From Pseudobutyrivibrio sp. (lineage in GTDB: Bacteria > Bacillota > Clostridia > Lachnospirales > Lachnospiraceae): a stretch of DNA of 62,342 nucleotides. The notes beneath the pieces are model-generated. The model worked only from the letters and a program-made list of their open reading frames with translations. It was not told the DNA's origin and searched no databases. The stretch lies in contig JAILGH010000028.1 of NCBI GenBank assembly GCA_024697025.1, positions 1-62,342 of the forward strand, read 5' to 3'. Every line of letters starts with the position of its first letter. Within the stretch, counting starts at the first letter, position 1. A program made the position numbers and the translations under genes. Positions 51,701 through 60,323 of the stretch are shown here, in pieces.

Positions 51701-52272
51701 ATAAGCCCCTGATTGACAGTCTTTTGCTCCTCAATACCATGGTCTTGAAGTTCTAGGAAATAGTTGCCTTCGCCAAAATTATCGCGATACTTAAGAGCAA
51801 CCTCCTTGGCCTCGTCGTAGCTTCCTCTATCTAAAAGACGCGCCACCTCTCCAGCCAAACAAGCTGATAGACAGATAATGCCCTGGTGATACTTCTCTAA
51901 AATCTCAAAGTCCACACGTGGCTTGTAGTAATAGCCATCCACATAACCAGCAGAAACAATCTTGATTAAGTTTTGATAGCCTTCGTTATTTTCTGCAAGC
52001 AAAATAAGGTGATAGTATCTATCCTCACCTTGAACGCGCTCTCTATCAAAGCGCGACCCTGGCGCTACATAAACCTCGCAGCCAATTACAGGATTGATGC
52101 CTTTCGCCTTGCATTCCTTGTAAAAATCAATAACACCATACATGTTGCCATGGTCGGTTATTGCAGCTGCAGTCATGCCTAAGTCTACGCATTTTTGAAC
52201 GTATGATTTAATTTTGTTGGAACCATCCAGAAGTGAATACTCTGTATGGGTGTGAAGGTGTACAAAACTCAT
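48766..52272 (-). CDS. dnaE: DNA polymerase III alpha subunit
   Basis: An 1168-residue replicative-type polymerase. The N-terminal PHP domain begins FVHLHTHTEYSLLDGS with its metal histidines. The palm has GPGRGSAAGS and PDIDIDF with catalytic aspartates. Further on are the fingers (YQEQVMQI), a helix-hairpin-helix region, and an OB domain near residue 1000 (VVLGGMITDVTIKYTKNNK). The length is normal for DnaE1. It starts the minus-strand run dnaE-pfkA-trmH-87aa-alarmone synthetase. Upstream, toward pepF, lies structured element B. Confidence 0.97.
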   Translation of the reverse strand: MSFVHLHTHTEYSLLDGSNKIKSYVQKCVDLGMTAAAITDHGNMYGVIDFYKECKAKGINPVIGCEVYVAPGSRFDRERVQGEDRYYHLILLAENNEGYQNLIKIVSAGYVDGYYYKPRVDFEILEKYHQGIICLSACLAGEVARLLDRGSYDEAKEVALKYRDNFGEGNYFLELQDHGIEEQKTVNQGLMRLSRETGIPLVATNDCHYTNREDADSHDVLLCIQTGKKLADEDRMRFETSEFYVKSEEEMLELFPYAKEAVARTQEIADRCHVEIEFGVTKLPHFEVPEGYDSWTYLNKLCAEGLERRYGDKAAELKPRLDYELEVIKNMGYVDYFLIVWDFINYARTHGIPVGPGRGSAAGSLVSYTTGITNIDPIKYSLVFERFLNPERVSMPDIDIDFCYERRSEVIDYVVEKYGKDCVTQIVTFGTLKARGVIRDVGRVMDLPYGYVDSIAKMIPMDLGMTLDKSLEVNHELKALYDSDDQIRNLIDVARTLEGLPRNTGMHAAGVVIAGKPMDEYVPLSRGGDGTIVTQFVMTTIEELGLLKMDFLGLRTLTVISDAVKLVEQNHGIKLNMDEIDYNDSKVMDLIASGKCDGIFQLESTGMKNFMKELKPHSIEDIIAGISLYRPGPMDFIPDYIKGKNSQGNIQYDCPELEPILKQTYGCIVYQEQVMQIVQSLAGYSLGGADEIRRAMSKKKQYVINENREIFVNGGEIENHITGKVTKIPGCVAQGISADVANKIYDHMVDFAKYAFNKSHAAAYAVVAIQTAYLKKYYPIEFMAALMTSVIDSSGKVAGYIAVCRANRIEVLPPDVNNGDGRFSVDGGKIRYGLYAIKSVGRPTIDAIKYDREKNGPYRDLEDFINRISKYDANKRTIENLIKAGALDTMDGNRRQKCMIFPQILDSVNSKKKHDIEGQMSLFDFASDEQKEDLKISMPNVDEFDKEMLLAFEKELMGVYVSGHPLDDYITLLEKNVTAHANEFIVDEEAGQAVVKDDSEVVLGGMITDVTIKYTKNNKTMAFIILEDLTGSVEVIVFPNNYEVARALISEGNKVFIKGRVQAEEEKDAKVICQDIKSFDDCKREVWIQFANKAAYDNAEQTLADTIRDMDGSDNLVIYLTEEKAVKRMGPNWGVGSSMENLEVLYQQFGQDNVKVVDKKVEFPKRRY

Positions 52273-52303
52273 TATATATAAGCTCTTTCTATAAATTTAG
52301 TCC

Positions 52304-52434
52304 ACTCGTTACAGTATCAAGCCTGAGATATTGTCTACGGTGACTAACATGTCACCTGCGACAACACTCAGAGCTTGATACTTACGAGTTCACTTAATTA
52401 TTTAATTATACTAATACTTGATATATACGAGCTC
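52304..52434. ncRNA. Structured element copy B plus partial repeat
   Basis: A long hairpin at 52304-52389 in the pepF-dnaE gap: outer ACTCGT/ACGAGT, then GTATCAAGC/GCTTGATAC, CTGAG/CTCAG, TTGTC/GACAA and GTGAC/GTCAC around a 6-nt loop. Read on the minus strand it aligns over about 80 nt with copy A at 44609-44704, and its stem differences are compensatory. No T-run follows, so it is not a simple terminator. A degraded right half (TACTTGATATATACGAGCTC) is repeated at 52415-52434. Confidence 0.75.
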
Positions 52435-52482
52435 ATTTAAACAATATAATTATTCAAATCAACTCTTATGTAACAATTAGTT

Positions 52483-54285
52483 TTAGTCCACTACAAGGGT
52501 GGCTAGCTCTTGAACTATAGTGCCCATCTTAGCAAGGGCAGATTCTATAGGCGCTGGTGTAGTTAAATCTACTCCTGCGATTTTAAGCAGCTCCACTGGA
52601 GCATCAATGCAGCCACTTGATAAAAACTTCTTGTAAGCTGCCACTGCAGGCTCACCTTCGGTGAGAATCTTTTCTGCTATAGCAACTGCTGCACAAAATG
52701 AAGTTGCATACTGATATACATAAAAATTGTAATAGAAATGTGGAATCCTTGCCCACTCGTATGCGATTTCATCGTCTGAAATCATGTCTGGACCATAATA
52801 ACGCTCATTGATGTCCTTATATAGGGAACTCAAATTTTCTGCGTTAAGACTCTCGCCCTTTTCCACCATTTCATTTGTAATTTTTTCAAACTCCGCAAAC
52901 TGTGTTTGACGATAAACTGTACCCTTGAAGCTGTCTAGATAATGATTTAAAAGATATGCTCTTTCTTTTTTATCTGTGCAATTCTTCAAAAGATATTCTA
53001 ATAATAAAATTTCATTGCAGGTAGAAGCCACCTCGGCTACAAAAATCTTGTAGTTGCTATAAATAAATGGCTGTGCCTGATTAGAATAATAGCTATGTAT
53101 AGAGTGCCCCATCTCATGGGCTGTTGTAAACATGTCATCGAATGTATCTGTGTAATTCAAAAGCATGTATGGATGACAACCATAGGCTGTGTCTGAATAT
53201 GCGCCAGTTCGCTTGCCCTGATTCTCATAAACATCTATCCATCTGTTGTTAAAACCCTCTTTTAAAATATCTACATAGTCATCACCAAGTACAGCAAGCG
53301 CCTTGCAGATTGTCTCCTGAGCTTCTTCGTAAGTAACCTTCTTTGCCACATCTGCAATCATTGGTGTGTAGATATCATACATGTGAAGCGCATCTACATT
53401 TAAACATTTCTTCCTAAGGGAAACGTAGGCGTGTAATTTATCTAAATTCGCATTTACGGTATTAATCAAATTATCATAGACCTCTGGTGACACATCGTTT
53501 GCATCAACTGCTGCCACAAGATTTGATTCGTAATTGCGTATTTTGCTATGGAAAATTCTCTGCTTCACCTCGCCACTATATGATGCCGCCAAAGTATTGA
53601 TAAAACCTTTGAGTGTGTCATAGTAAGCCTTAAAGGTATCCTGCCTAACCCTTCTATCGGCTGACATGAGAAGTGGCACGAAACGGCCCTGAGTAATCAT
53701 TACATCCTCGCCGTCTTCACCCTTGATTGTTGGAAACTTAATATCAACGTTGTTGAATGCCTCATAAATCTCGTTTGGAGTGTTGGACATCTCTGTTGTC
53801 ATGGCAACAACTCTTTCCATATCTGCTGAAAGAGTGTGCTCCTTGAGACGCTGAATCTCCTCAATCTGCTTTCTATATAACTCAAGCTCTTTATTAGATT
53901 TGTAGTATTTCTCAAGCGTACATGTATCACAAGCTAAAATTTCAGGGTCAATAAATGACATTTCCGTGCTAATCTTGGCATATAATCCTAAAACCTTCTG
54001 ATACATACTCTGATGAGTTGAATTGCCCTGATCTTGGTCAAATAATCTTGCCGCATATGAGTATGCATAAGTAAGCTTTTCCGAAATAAAGGCAGAAAGC
54101 TCTAAAACCTTTAGTAAATCATCCGCAGTTTCGCATACTTTCCCTTGATATTTAACCAATTCTAAAGCCTTGTCTTCTATTAATTTTAAATCAGATTCCC
54201 AAAGAGAGTCATTTTCATACATGTCTTTTAAATTCCATGTGAATTCTTCTTGAATCTGGTCTCGCGTTTTAAGTTCTTTTTCCAT
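52483..54285 (-). CDS. pepF: Oligoendopeptidase F (M3 family)
   Basis: A cytosolic zinc metallopeptidase of about 600 residues that degrades peptides of 7 to 17 residues. The zinc motif HEMGHSIHSYYSN (HExxH) lies near residue 385, and the downstream glutamate is in FVAEVASTCNE. The N-terminal helical region matches M3B enzymes. Adjacent ATG codons at 54288 and 54285 both fit the AAGGAGAG site; the longer frame from 54303 has none. Confidence 0.94.
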   Translation of the reverse strand: MEKELKTRDQIQEEFTWNLKDMYENDSLWESDLKLIEDKALELVKYQGKVCETADDLLKVLELSAFISEKLTYAYSYAARLFDQDQGNSTHQSMYQKVLGLYAKISTEMSFIDPEILACDTCTLEKYYKSNKELELYRKQIEEIQRLKEHTLSADMERVVAMTTEMSNTPNEIYEAFNNVDIKFPTIKGEDGEDVMITQGRFVPLLMSADRRVRQDTFKAYYDTLKGFINTLAASYSGEVKQRIFHSKIRNYESNLVAAVDANDVSPEVYDNLINTVNANLDKLHAYVSLRKKCLNVDALHMYDIYTPMIADVAKKVTYEEAQETICKALAVLGDDYVDILKEGFNNRWIDVYENQGKRTGAYSDTAYGCHPYMLLNYTDTFDDMFTTAHEMGHSIHSYYSNQAQPFIYSNYKIFVAEVASTCNEILLLEYLLKNCTDKKERAYLLNHYLDSFKGTVYRQTQFAEFEKITNEMVEKGESLNAENLSSLYKDINERYYGPDMISDDEIAYEWARIPHFYYNFYVYQYATSFCAAVAIAEKILTEGEPAVAAYKKFLSSGCIDAPVELLKIAGVDLTTPAPIESALAKMGTIVQELATLVVD

Positions 54286-54391
54286 CATTACTCTCCTTTG
54301 CAAACTGTTAACGGTGTCCTGATGATAATTCTAACGCAATGCATAAGGGTAAGCAAACGAATTTAAAATGATTTTTTGTATACATTGAATT

Positions 54392-54489
54392 GTCGTCGGC
54401 TTCGCCTCCCTGGTCGTCGCTTCGCTCCTGGTCGTCGGCTGCGCCTCCTGACATTCCAAATCTTCACTTCGTTCGATTTGAAATATCAT
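54392..54489. repeat. REP-like composite repeat
   Basis: Short GC-rich units GTCGTCGGCTTCGCCTCC (54392), GTCGTCGCTTCGCTCC (54413) and GTCGTCGGCTGCGCCTCC (54432) run into a copy of the ATCTTCACTTCGTTCGATTT unit (54455-54489) that matches the repeats at 2085-2185. It fills most of the gap between the divergent pepF and ASCH-like genes. The units look like decayed tandem copies with small hairpins. Confidence 0.75.
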
Positions 54490-54565
54490 ATTCACAAAAA
54501 AATCAAAAAGAAGTTGTATTCTATTCTTACTCAGAGGATGTTGTTTTATATCTAGGAGGATGGCA

Positions 54566-54931
54566 ATGTCAGATAGTCGTGAAGCCCTTATTATGGGATT
54601 AAATGAAGCAATGAATGGCAAAAAGGAGGACGAGTTGGGTCGTCAATTCTTTGCCGACACCAACACTTTGAAAACTGGTGCCGCAGGAGGCAACTCTGAG
54701 GTGAGCGTTTTGGTTTCTCAAGCTGAGTTTGCCAGAATAGCCACTGGCGTGGTTAAATATCATATTACTGACCGCCGTGGAATTGAGGCGGGAAATGACA
54801 TCATCTTTAATGAAGTTGAAGCTGATGGATTTACTCGGACAGGCCACAAATTGGCCAAGAGGGTTCTAGATGTGAAATCTTATCTGCAAATAAATGGCTT
54901 GAAGGAAAACTATCACATAGTTTCCTTCTAG
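54566..54931 (+). CDS. Small ASCH/PUA-like domain protein (DUF3850-like)
   Basis: A protein of 121 residues. The C-terminal half has the pattern of small ASCH/DUF3850 proteins: KYHITDRRGIEAGNDIIFNEV, then a late GLKENYHIVSF ending. ASCH domains resemble PUA and are thought to bind RNA or nucleotides. The first half is polar and unassigned. ATG at 54566 is 6 nt after AGGAGG and preferred over the ATG at 54560. The end of the frame overlaps a hairpin (GAAGGAAAACT/AGTTTCCTTC, 54901-54928). Confidence 0.6.
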   Translation: MSDSREALIMGLNEAMNGKKEDELGRQFFADTNTLKTGAAGGNSEVSVLVSQAEFARIATGVVKYHITDRRGIEAGNDIIFNEVEADGFTRTGHKLAKRVLDVKSYLQINGLKENYHIVSF

Positions 54932-54941
54932 TTCTTAATAT

Positions 54942-54994
54942 AAAAGGGCCTTGGTACCTCCCAGTTTAGTTGGAATCCAGGGCCCATTTTCTTT
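54942..54994. terminator. Probable bidirectional terminator
   Basis: AAAAGGGCCTTGG and CCAGGGCCCATTTTC can pair as an imperfect GC-rich stem between the convergent ASCH-like and DHH genes, with A and T runs at the two sides. Confidence 0.55.
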
Positions 54995-55045
54995 GTTCAA
55001 TTATAGATTCTTTTTTTGAAAACGAAAGTTCCTACCTTTCGCCAC

Positions 55046-56581
55046 TTAATCTCGTTCGTAGGTTTTCCCAAAGATGTTTCTTTCTATTATATATACATCA
55101 CTTGCGTCATCCATGGACACCGCCATGTAATCACCTGGCTTGCCCAGATAATAGCTTTCTGGGTCCCACTTGGTAAATACCTTTAGTCGCTTATCAAGCT
55201 CGGTGGCATAAATCTTGCCAGTACTCAAGGATACACAACTGTGGGCGTAAGGCAAAATGTCTTTACTCTTGCCGGTCTCCACATCTTTGATTGTAGGCTT
55301 GTAGTCTCCAGGATAGATGTACTGCTTGTCCTCTGGCTTGTGCTTGGAAATAAAATTATCCCAGGTCATAGGGTAAATTTCACCTTGAATACCAATGGCA
55401 ATGACAGTATCTTCCTGAACAGTCAAATCCACATCCCCCTCAAGGGTACGGATAACGCAGTGAGTGCCTGTAGGAACAACATCTGCAGCCTTCACATAGC
55501 CCACATGAAGCTTCTTTTTATGATAAATATCCATAGTCTCGATTGGAGCATGATATTTGTCTGTATAGATAATCTCGGTATTTCTAAAGTACGAGTGCAT
55601 TCTCGCCCTGAAAAACTGCTGAATAGATGGTGCAGCGTAGTCAATCTCCTGCATTTCCAAAAGAGCTCGCCTAATGGAACCGCCTGCCTTAATCTTGTGG
55701 CCACCTCCATCACCTACACCAGAACAAATAAACTTGGCAAGCTCGTCAGCCTTCACTTCCTTTACGCAACTGCGAACAGAAATTTTGATACCACCTTCGT
55801 GAATGGAATAAACCAAGCAGCAATCCACATCCTCAACCTCTAAAAGCATATCTGAAATAATGCCTAGAATGTTTGGGTCACAAGGATCCGTCTTGACTAT
55901 AGAATAATGGTGCTCTCGATAATACTCGGAACCAAGGAGCGCTATTCCTGCTATCCTGAGCTCCTCTTGGGAAATATTAGAATTCTTAAACCTTGTGATA
56001 ATAGACTCACTGTAATTAAGCTCATCCCGCATATCCATGTCAACAGGATGATAAACTTCCGAAAAATTATTGCTGTCAGTCATCAGTCCATAATACAAGG
56101 CTGTGGATAGCATAATATCTTCATCTATTGGGTAATTCTCCTGACGAAGCATATCCCACACAACAGTAGCACAGCTAGCCTGATAAGGGCGCACTTCAGC
56201 AAGGGCAGGAAGAGTTCCAGAAACCTGATGATGATCAATAACAGCAATATTCTTGGCAGAAAACCTTTGAATATTCCCCTCACCATACTGGCTATCCACG
56301 GTAACTATACAATCTGGAAGCAGTCCCTTTTCAATATCTAAAAGCTCATTTAGCTGCTCCTGGTAGCGGACAAAATGCACCACTATTCCAAGCTCAGATA
56401 ACATAAGCTTTAGATTGCTTTTGGAAATCTCAAAATTGCCACCGTATATGAACTTAAACTTCTTGCCATTTTGCTTTAAAAATTTGCACACTCCCATACC
56501 AGATGCCAAGGAATCTGCATCTGGATTGTTGTGGCACTGCACTATTATGTTTTCGAATTGTAATAAATCAGATAACTTCAT
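55046..56581 (-). CDS. DHH-family phosphoesterase with extra C-terminal domain
   Basis: A 511-residue protein. Residues 1-320 are a DHH/DHHA1 phosphoesterase, with NPDADSLASG and the DHH triad in VIDHHQVSG, and GDGGGHKIKAGG in the DHHA1 part. Such enzymes cleave nanoRNA, pAp or cyclic dinucleotides. About 170 further residues carry PGDYKP and KPGDYMAV segments ending near IFGKTYE, resembling a repeated PGDY-type beta module that is not part of typical NrnA (about 320 residues). The gene is 61 bp after folC on the same strand and may belong to the folate transcript. Confidence 0.8.
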   Translation of the reverse strand: MKLSDLLQFENIIVQCHNNPDADSLASGMGVCKFLKQNGKKFKFIYGGNFEISKSNLKLMLSELGIVVHFVRYQEQLNELLDIEKGLLPDCIVTVDSQYGEGNIQRFSAKNIAVIDHHQVSGTLPALAEVRPYQASCATVVWDMLRQENYPIDEDIMLSTALYYGLMTDSNNFSEVYHPVDMDMRDELNYSESIITRFKNSNISQEELRIAGIALLGSEYYREHHYSIVKTDPCDPNILGIISDMLLEVEDVDCCLVYSIHEGGIKISVRSCVKEVKADELAKFICSGVGDGGGHKIKAGGSIRRALLEMQEIDYAAPSIQQFFRARMHSYFRNTEIIYTDKYHAPIETMDIYHKKKLHVGYVKAADVVPTGTHCVIRTLEGDVDLTVQEDTVIAIGIQGEIYPMTWDNFISKHKPEDKQYIYPGDYKPTIKDVETGKSKDILPYAHSCVSLSTGKIYATELDKRLKVFTKWDPESYYLGKPGDYMAVSMDDASDVYIIERNIFGKTYERD

Positions 56582-56642
56582 GTTATTTATTATAGTTAAT
56601 CCATCTCAAAAATAAAACGACTTGGCCCTTATTGACAAAATC

Positions 56643-57980
56643 TCAATGTTTTTGGCAAAATCTATCAGTTTTTTCTATCAAATATAGGGAACCGGCAAGA
56701 CAGACAACATCAGATTTCGATACGAAGCTATCAATTGTTCTTCCCTCATCTAAAACTGACGCTTTGCCTCCAAGCTCTTGAATTCGCTCTACCAATTCCT
56801 TAGGTTCCATTGTTCTAACGTTTGGTACCCTTACACAATAAAAATGCTTTGCACTAGGAATCAACTGCTCTAAAATCAAGTCCACTTCCTTATCTTTAAG
56901 TATTCCAAGTACAAATACTATCTTTTGATTTGGGAAATACGCCTCCAAAGACTTTCGAAGCGCTAGAGCCCCCTGTCTATTGTGTCCACCATCTACAATA
57001 ATGGTTGGATTCTTAGAAATAATGGAAAATCTGCCAAACCACTTAGCTGATTTTATTCCCTTTCGTATAGCATTATCGTAAATACGGAATCCACGCTCAT
57101 TTAATTTTTCAATTGCAAGAATCGCTAAGGCTGCATTATCTAGCTGATATGTACCAAGGAGACTAGTCTCGTAAGTTTCTGCTAAGTTAGCTGCACTACC
57201 CACTTTGCCATTTCCTACTACACTAGGCAATCTAAATTTTTGTCCATCCAAGGTTCTTGAAATAGGCTCTGGTAACTTAGCATAAGCTAGTTCAACCTGC
57301 TTATCCTTACATACATTCTCAAGAACTTCCCTAACCTCTGGCTCCTGGTTAGCCGACACAACCACAGTGCCTTCCTTGATAATACCAGCTTTTTCTGTTG
57401 CAATCTCCGCAAGTGTATTTCCAAGAATCGACATATGGTCGTAGCTAATTGGCGTGATTACAGTCACAAGTGGTGCTGGGATAACATTTGTTGTATCCAT
57501 TCTACCACCCAAGCTTACTTCCAAAACGGCTATGTCACAGCCTGCTTCCTTAAAATAGCAAAATGCCATGGAAGTTAAAATCTCATATTCGCTTGGGAAA
57601 ATCCCCTGCTCGGCTAGACAATCGTATTGGGGACGGACTATAGAAAAAATTCTTGCAAAATCTTCATCTGAAATATCCTGACCATCCACTTTAAACAGCT
57701 CGTTATAAGAGTACAAAAACGGAGAGGTGAAGCACCCTGACTTCACCTCAGCCTCCTTTAAAATCGTAGCTATATAGCCTGCTGTGGAACCTTTGCCATT
57801 AGTTCCAGCAACATGAATGTACTGTAAATCTTTCTGTGGATTACCAAGTCTTTCAAGTAACTTAAGCTCTGCATCCAAAGAAAAGAACTCCTTAAGTGGA
57901 GCCCCTGTATTTTTAGGTGGAATAAAGTGAGGCAGATTTTTAAAAAAGGAAATCGCCTCCTCATAAGAATAATTTTTCAT
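56643..57980 (-). CDS. folC: Folylpolyglutamate/dihydrofolate synthase
   Basis: A 445-residue Mur-ligase-like enzyme that adds glutamate to dihydropteroate and folates. It has HVAGTNGKGSTAGYIATIL (ATP P-loop, about residue 54), SLGGRMDTTN, and VDGGHNRQGA in the C-terminal domain. ATG at 57980 is chosen: GGAGG lies 5 nt upstream, and the longer frame from 58034 runs inside folB-folK. It is the last clear folate gene of the riboswitch operon. Confidence 0.93.
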   Translation of the reverse strand: MKNYSYEEAISFFKNLPHFIPPKNTGAPLKEFFSLDAELKLLERLGNPQKDLQYIHVAGTNGKGSTAGYIATILKEAEVKSGCFTSPFLYSYNELFKVDGQDISDEDFARIFSIVRPQYDCLAEQGIFPSEYEILTSMAFCYFKEAGCDIAVLEVSLGGRMDTTNVIPAPLVTVITPISYDHMSILGNTLAEIATEKAGIIKEGTVVVSANQEPEVREVLENVCKDKQVELAYAKLPEPISRTLDGQKFRLPSVVGNGKVGSAANLAETYETSLLGTYQLDNAALAILAIEKLNERGFRIYDNAIRKGIKSAKWFGRFSIISKNPTIIVDGGHNRQGALALRKSLEAYFPNQKIVFVLGILKDKEVDLILEQLIPSAKHFYCVRVPNVRTMEPKELVERIQELGGKASVLDEGRTIDSFVSKSDVVCLAGSLYLIEKTDRFCQKH

Positions 57981-58012
57981 AAAATCCTCCACTGCAAAAC
58001 TATAGCCTGATG

Positions 58013-58855
58013 CTAGACCGTCTTTTCGTACCAATCTTTGCCCTGAAGTTCCTCAAAAATGTCAGCAAAATATTGATGAGTCAGGGGATTCACTAACCTT
58101 GGATTAAGCTCTAATAGTGGCTTTAACACAAAATCTCTCTTGCACATTTCTGGATGAGGAATTGTCAAATCAGACTCCTCCATCACAATGTTGTCAAATA
58201 AAAGAATGTCTAAGTCTATTGTGCGAGGCCCCCAGTGAATTTCTCTTGTGCGCTTCAACTCCTTCTCAATCTGCTGAAGCAATCTAAGCAATTCCTCTGG
58301 GCCAAGTAGTGTCCTCATAGAACAAACTCCATTTATGAAATCATCCTGCTCCACACCTCCATAAGGCTTTGTCTTGATTAAATCCGACAATACAACCTCT
58401 CTATTAAAAGATGATTCCTTAAGCTTTTTCATTGCCTCGTTTATGTTTCCTTGGCTGTCACCCATGTTTGAGCCAACACCAATATAAGCAACGTGCCAGC
58501 TTCGCTCTACTTCAACTCCAACGTTTTTAACACCACGCTTGATAGGCGCACTTGGTTTGTCCACATGAACGCTAACTTTTTCAACCATTGAAAATCTAAT
58601 TAAAATTTCTTTTGCGATAGTATCCGCCAATGTTTCTATCAAGTCATATTGTTCATTCTCAGCAATGGCTGCAATCACATCGCATACTTGCGCATAATTG
58701 ACTGTCTTGTCACAGTCATCCTCATCCACTCCCTCAGGGGAATTGACTGTTAGCTTTGAAGAGATGATAAACTTTTGGCCAAGCCTCTTTTCTTCCTCAA
58801 GCACTCCGTGAAAGCCAAAACACTCTAATTCATCAATAAAAATTTCATATCTCAT
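58013..58855 (-). CDS. folBK: Dihydroneopterin aldolase / HPPK fusion (FolB-FolK)
   Basis: A 280-residue bifunctional protein. Residues 1-118 are FolB (LECFGFHGVLEEEK, then LIETLADTIA) and cleave dihydroneopterin to hydroxymethyl-dihydropterin. From residue 121, FolK (AYIGVGSNMGDSQGNI, PYGGVEQDDFING, WGPRTIDLDILLFD) adds pyrophosphate, giving the FolP substrate. FolB-FolK fusions are known in Firmicutes. It follows folP by 12 bp and overlaps the long folC frame. Confidence 0.95.
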   Translation of the reverse strand: MRYEIFIDELECFGFHGVLEEEKRLGQKFIISSKLTVNSPEGVDEDDCDKTVNYAQVCDVIAAIAENEQYDLIETLADTIAKEILIRFSMVEKVSVHVDKPSAPIKRGVKNVGVEVERSWHVAYIGVGSNMGDSQGNINEAMKKLKESSFNREVVLSDLIKTKPYGGVEQDDFINGVCSMRTLLGPEELLRLLQQIEKELKRTREIHWGPRTIDLDILLFDNIVMEESDLTIPHPEMCKRDFVLKPLLELNPRLVNPLTHQYFADIFEELQGKDWYEKTV

Positions 58856-58867
58856 AATCGTTTACCC

Positions 58868-59710
58868 TTATTTAATAGTACTTGTCAAAATTGCGTCTGC
58901 AATCTCAAGCGCTCTTTTATTGCTTTTAACATCATGGACTCTAAAGAAATCGCCTCCATATACTCGGCCCAAAACATCCAAGGCGATTGTGCCTTCTGTT
59001 CGCTCGCCCACTGGAAGGTCACTGATATTTCCAATAATGGATTTGTTAGAAATACCAAGTAGTACCGGATATCCCATTGCTTTCAACTGAACTATTGCAG
59101 GAATGCTCCACTTGTTTTCATTAAGTCCTTTTGCAAAGCCAACGCCCGGATCAAGCATAATATTCTCATCTTTTATACCTGCTACCTTTGCGATATCGAT
59201 TCTCTTTTGCATATCTGCAAGTAGTTGCTTTAAGAATTCCTCCTCGTTTGCGCAATCCATTTTTATTGAATTGTTGTGCATAACGCAAACTGGAACGCCG
59301 GCCTCAGCCACCACCTTGGCCATTTCATGGTTAGAATCCTCTGGATAATCAAGGCCCCAGATATCATTTATCATATCCGCTCCTGCTGCCAGAGCTTCCT
59401 TTGCCACCTTCCATTTATATGTGTCAATAGAAATCGGTGCATCTAAATTTGCCTTTATCTTTTCAATTACAGGAAGAATTCGCTCAAGCTCCTCCTCCTC
59501 AGAAATCAGCGTATATCCAGGGCGAGTTGACTCACCACCAATATCGATTACATCAGCGCCATCCTCAACCATTTGTATGGCCTGCTTCAGCGCTGCATCA
59601 ACGCTCGAGTACTTTCCTCCATCAGAAAATGAATCTGGAGTAACATTTAAAATTCCAAAAATGTAGGATTTGCCAATGTTACAATCAAAGTCTTTGTTAC
59701 CTATTCTCAT
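58868..59710 (-). CDS. folP: Dihydropteroate synthase
   Basis: A TIM-barrel enzyme that joins p-aminobenzoate to the pterin; the target of sulfonamides. Motifs are ILNVTPDSFSDGGKY, DIGGESTRPGY, DPGVGFAK and a late FFRVHDV. ATG at 59710 (280 residues) lies 7 nt after TAGGAGG and is chosen over the in-frame start at 59773, which sits inside the HD gene and adds 21 non-homologous residues. Confidence 0.95.
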   Translation of the reverse strand: MRIGNKDFDCNIGKSYIFGILNVTPDSFSDGGKYSSVDAALKQAIQMVEDGADVIDIGGESTRPGYTLISEEEELERILPVIEKIKANLDAPISIDTYKWKVAKEALAAGADMINDIWGLDYPEDSNHEMAKVVAEAGVPVCVMHNNSIKMDCANEEEFLKQLLADMQKRIDIAKVAGIKDENIMLDPGVGFAKGLNENKWSIPAIVQLKAMGYPVLLGISNKSIIGNISDLPVGERTEGTIALDVLGRVYGGDFFRVHDVKSNKRALEIADAILTSTIK

Positions 59711-59733
59711 TTTGAGTCCTCCTAAAGTAAGTT

Positions 59734-60234
59734 TTAAACTAGAACAACCTGATTTCTTTCCTCTACCTTCCACTTACAAGTGTCAGAAGCTTGACAGCAA
59801 AAACAGTTTCGTGAAAGTTGGTCTGCCAATCTAAAGCAATCCTTTAAATCAAGCTGCTTCTCCAAACGCATTTCCCTAATATGCTCTACGGAGTCTCTGC
59901 CGCGATGGCTGTGTATCAAATCAATTACCTGAGCAATCTCATCATCGGAGTAATCACACTCCGGCAAAACCCTAAGTGCTATTTCTCCGGAAAGCTGCTC
60001 ATGCTTAGCCACGCTAGGATTGAAACGACCTATGTCATGCAAAAGGCTTGCCGCATATACGATATTTTTGTCGATGGTAATCCCTTGTTCCTGAGCCAAA
60101 ATAGTACAGATTCTTGCTACATCCAGCAAATGATTCAAATCGTGCTTGCAATAAATGCGATTCTGCTCTAGCTGATTTAGCTTGCCTAAATAATCCTGAT
60201 ACTGTTTGTGCTCAAGTATCTTTTGATACTTCAT
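59734..60234 (-). CDS. HD-domain hydrolase in the folate operon
   Basis: A 166-residue HD phosphohydrolase. Ligand candidates are the H in CKHDLNHL (near residue 30), HD in SLLHDIGRF, H in KHEQLSGE and HSHRG. An unusual C-terminal cysteine group (NCFCCQASDTC) could bind a metal. It is the first gene behind the THF riboswitch, upstream of folP. Archaeal MptB is an HD enzyme that acts on a cyclic pterin phosphate, so a dephosphorylation step for dihydroneopterin phosphate is a plausible role, but this is inference. No folE is seen here. Confidence 0.8.
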   Translation of the reverse strand: MKYQKILEHKQYQDYLGKLNQLEQNRIYCKHDLNHLLDVARICTILAQEQGITIDKNIVYAASLLHDIGRFNPSVAKHEQLSGEIALRVLPECDYSDDEIAQVIDLIHSHRGRDSVEHIREMRLEKQLDLKDCFRLADQLSRNCFCCQASDTCKWKVEERNQVVLV

Positions 60235-60259
60235 CTTTAATCTCCTACATCTATAAAGT

Positions 60260-60301
60260 TAAAAAGCCTCTATTGCAGTTCCTTTTAACTACAATAGAGG
60301 C
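60260..60301 (-). terminator. Riboswitch-controlled terminator
   Basis: GCCTCTATTG (60266-60275) and CAATAGAGGC (60292-60301) form a perfect 10-bp stem, followed on the minus strand by TTTTT. It lies between the THF aptamer and the HD gene, so it is the likely expression platform. Confidence 0.9.
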
Positions 60302-60323
60302 GTAATCTTACACTTCGTATGTA

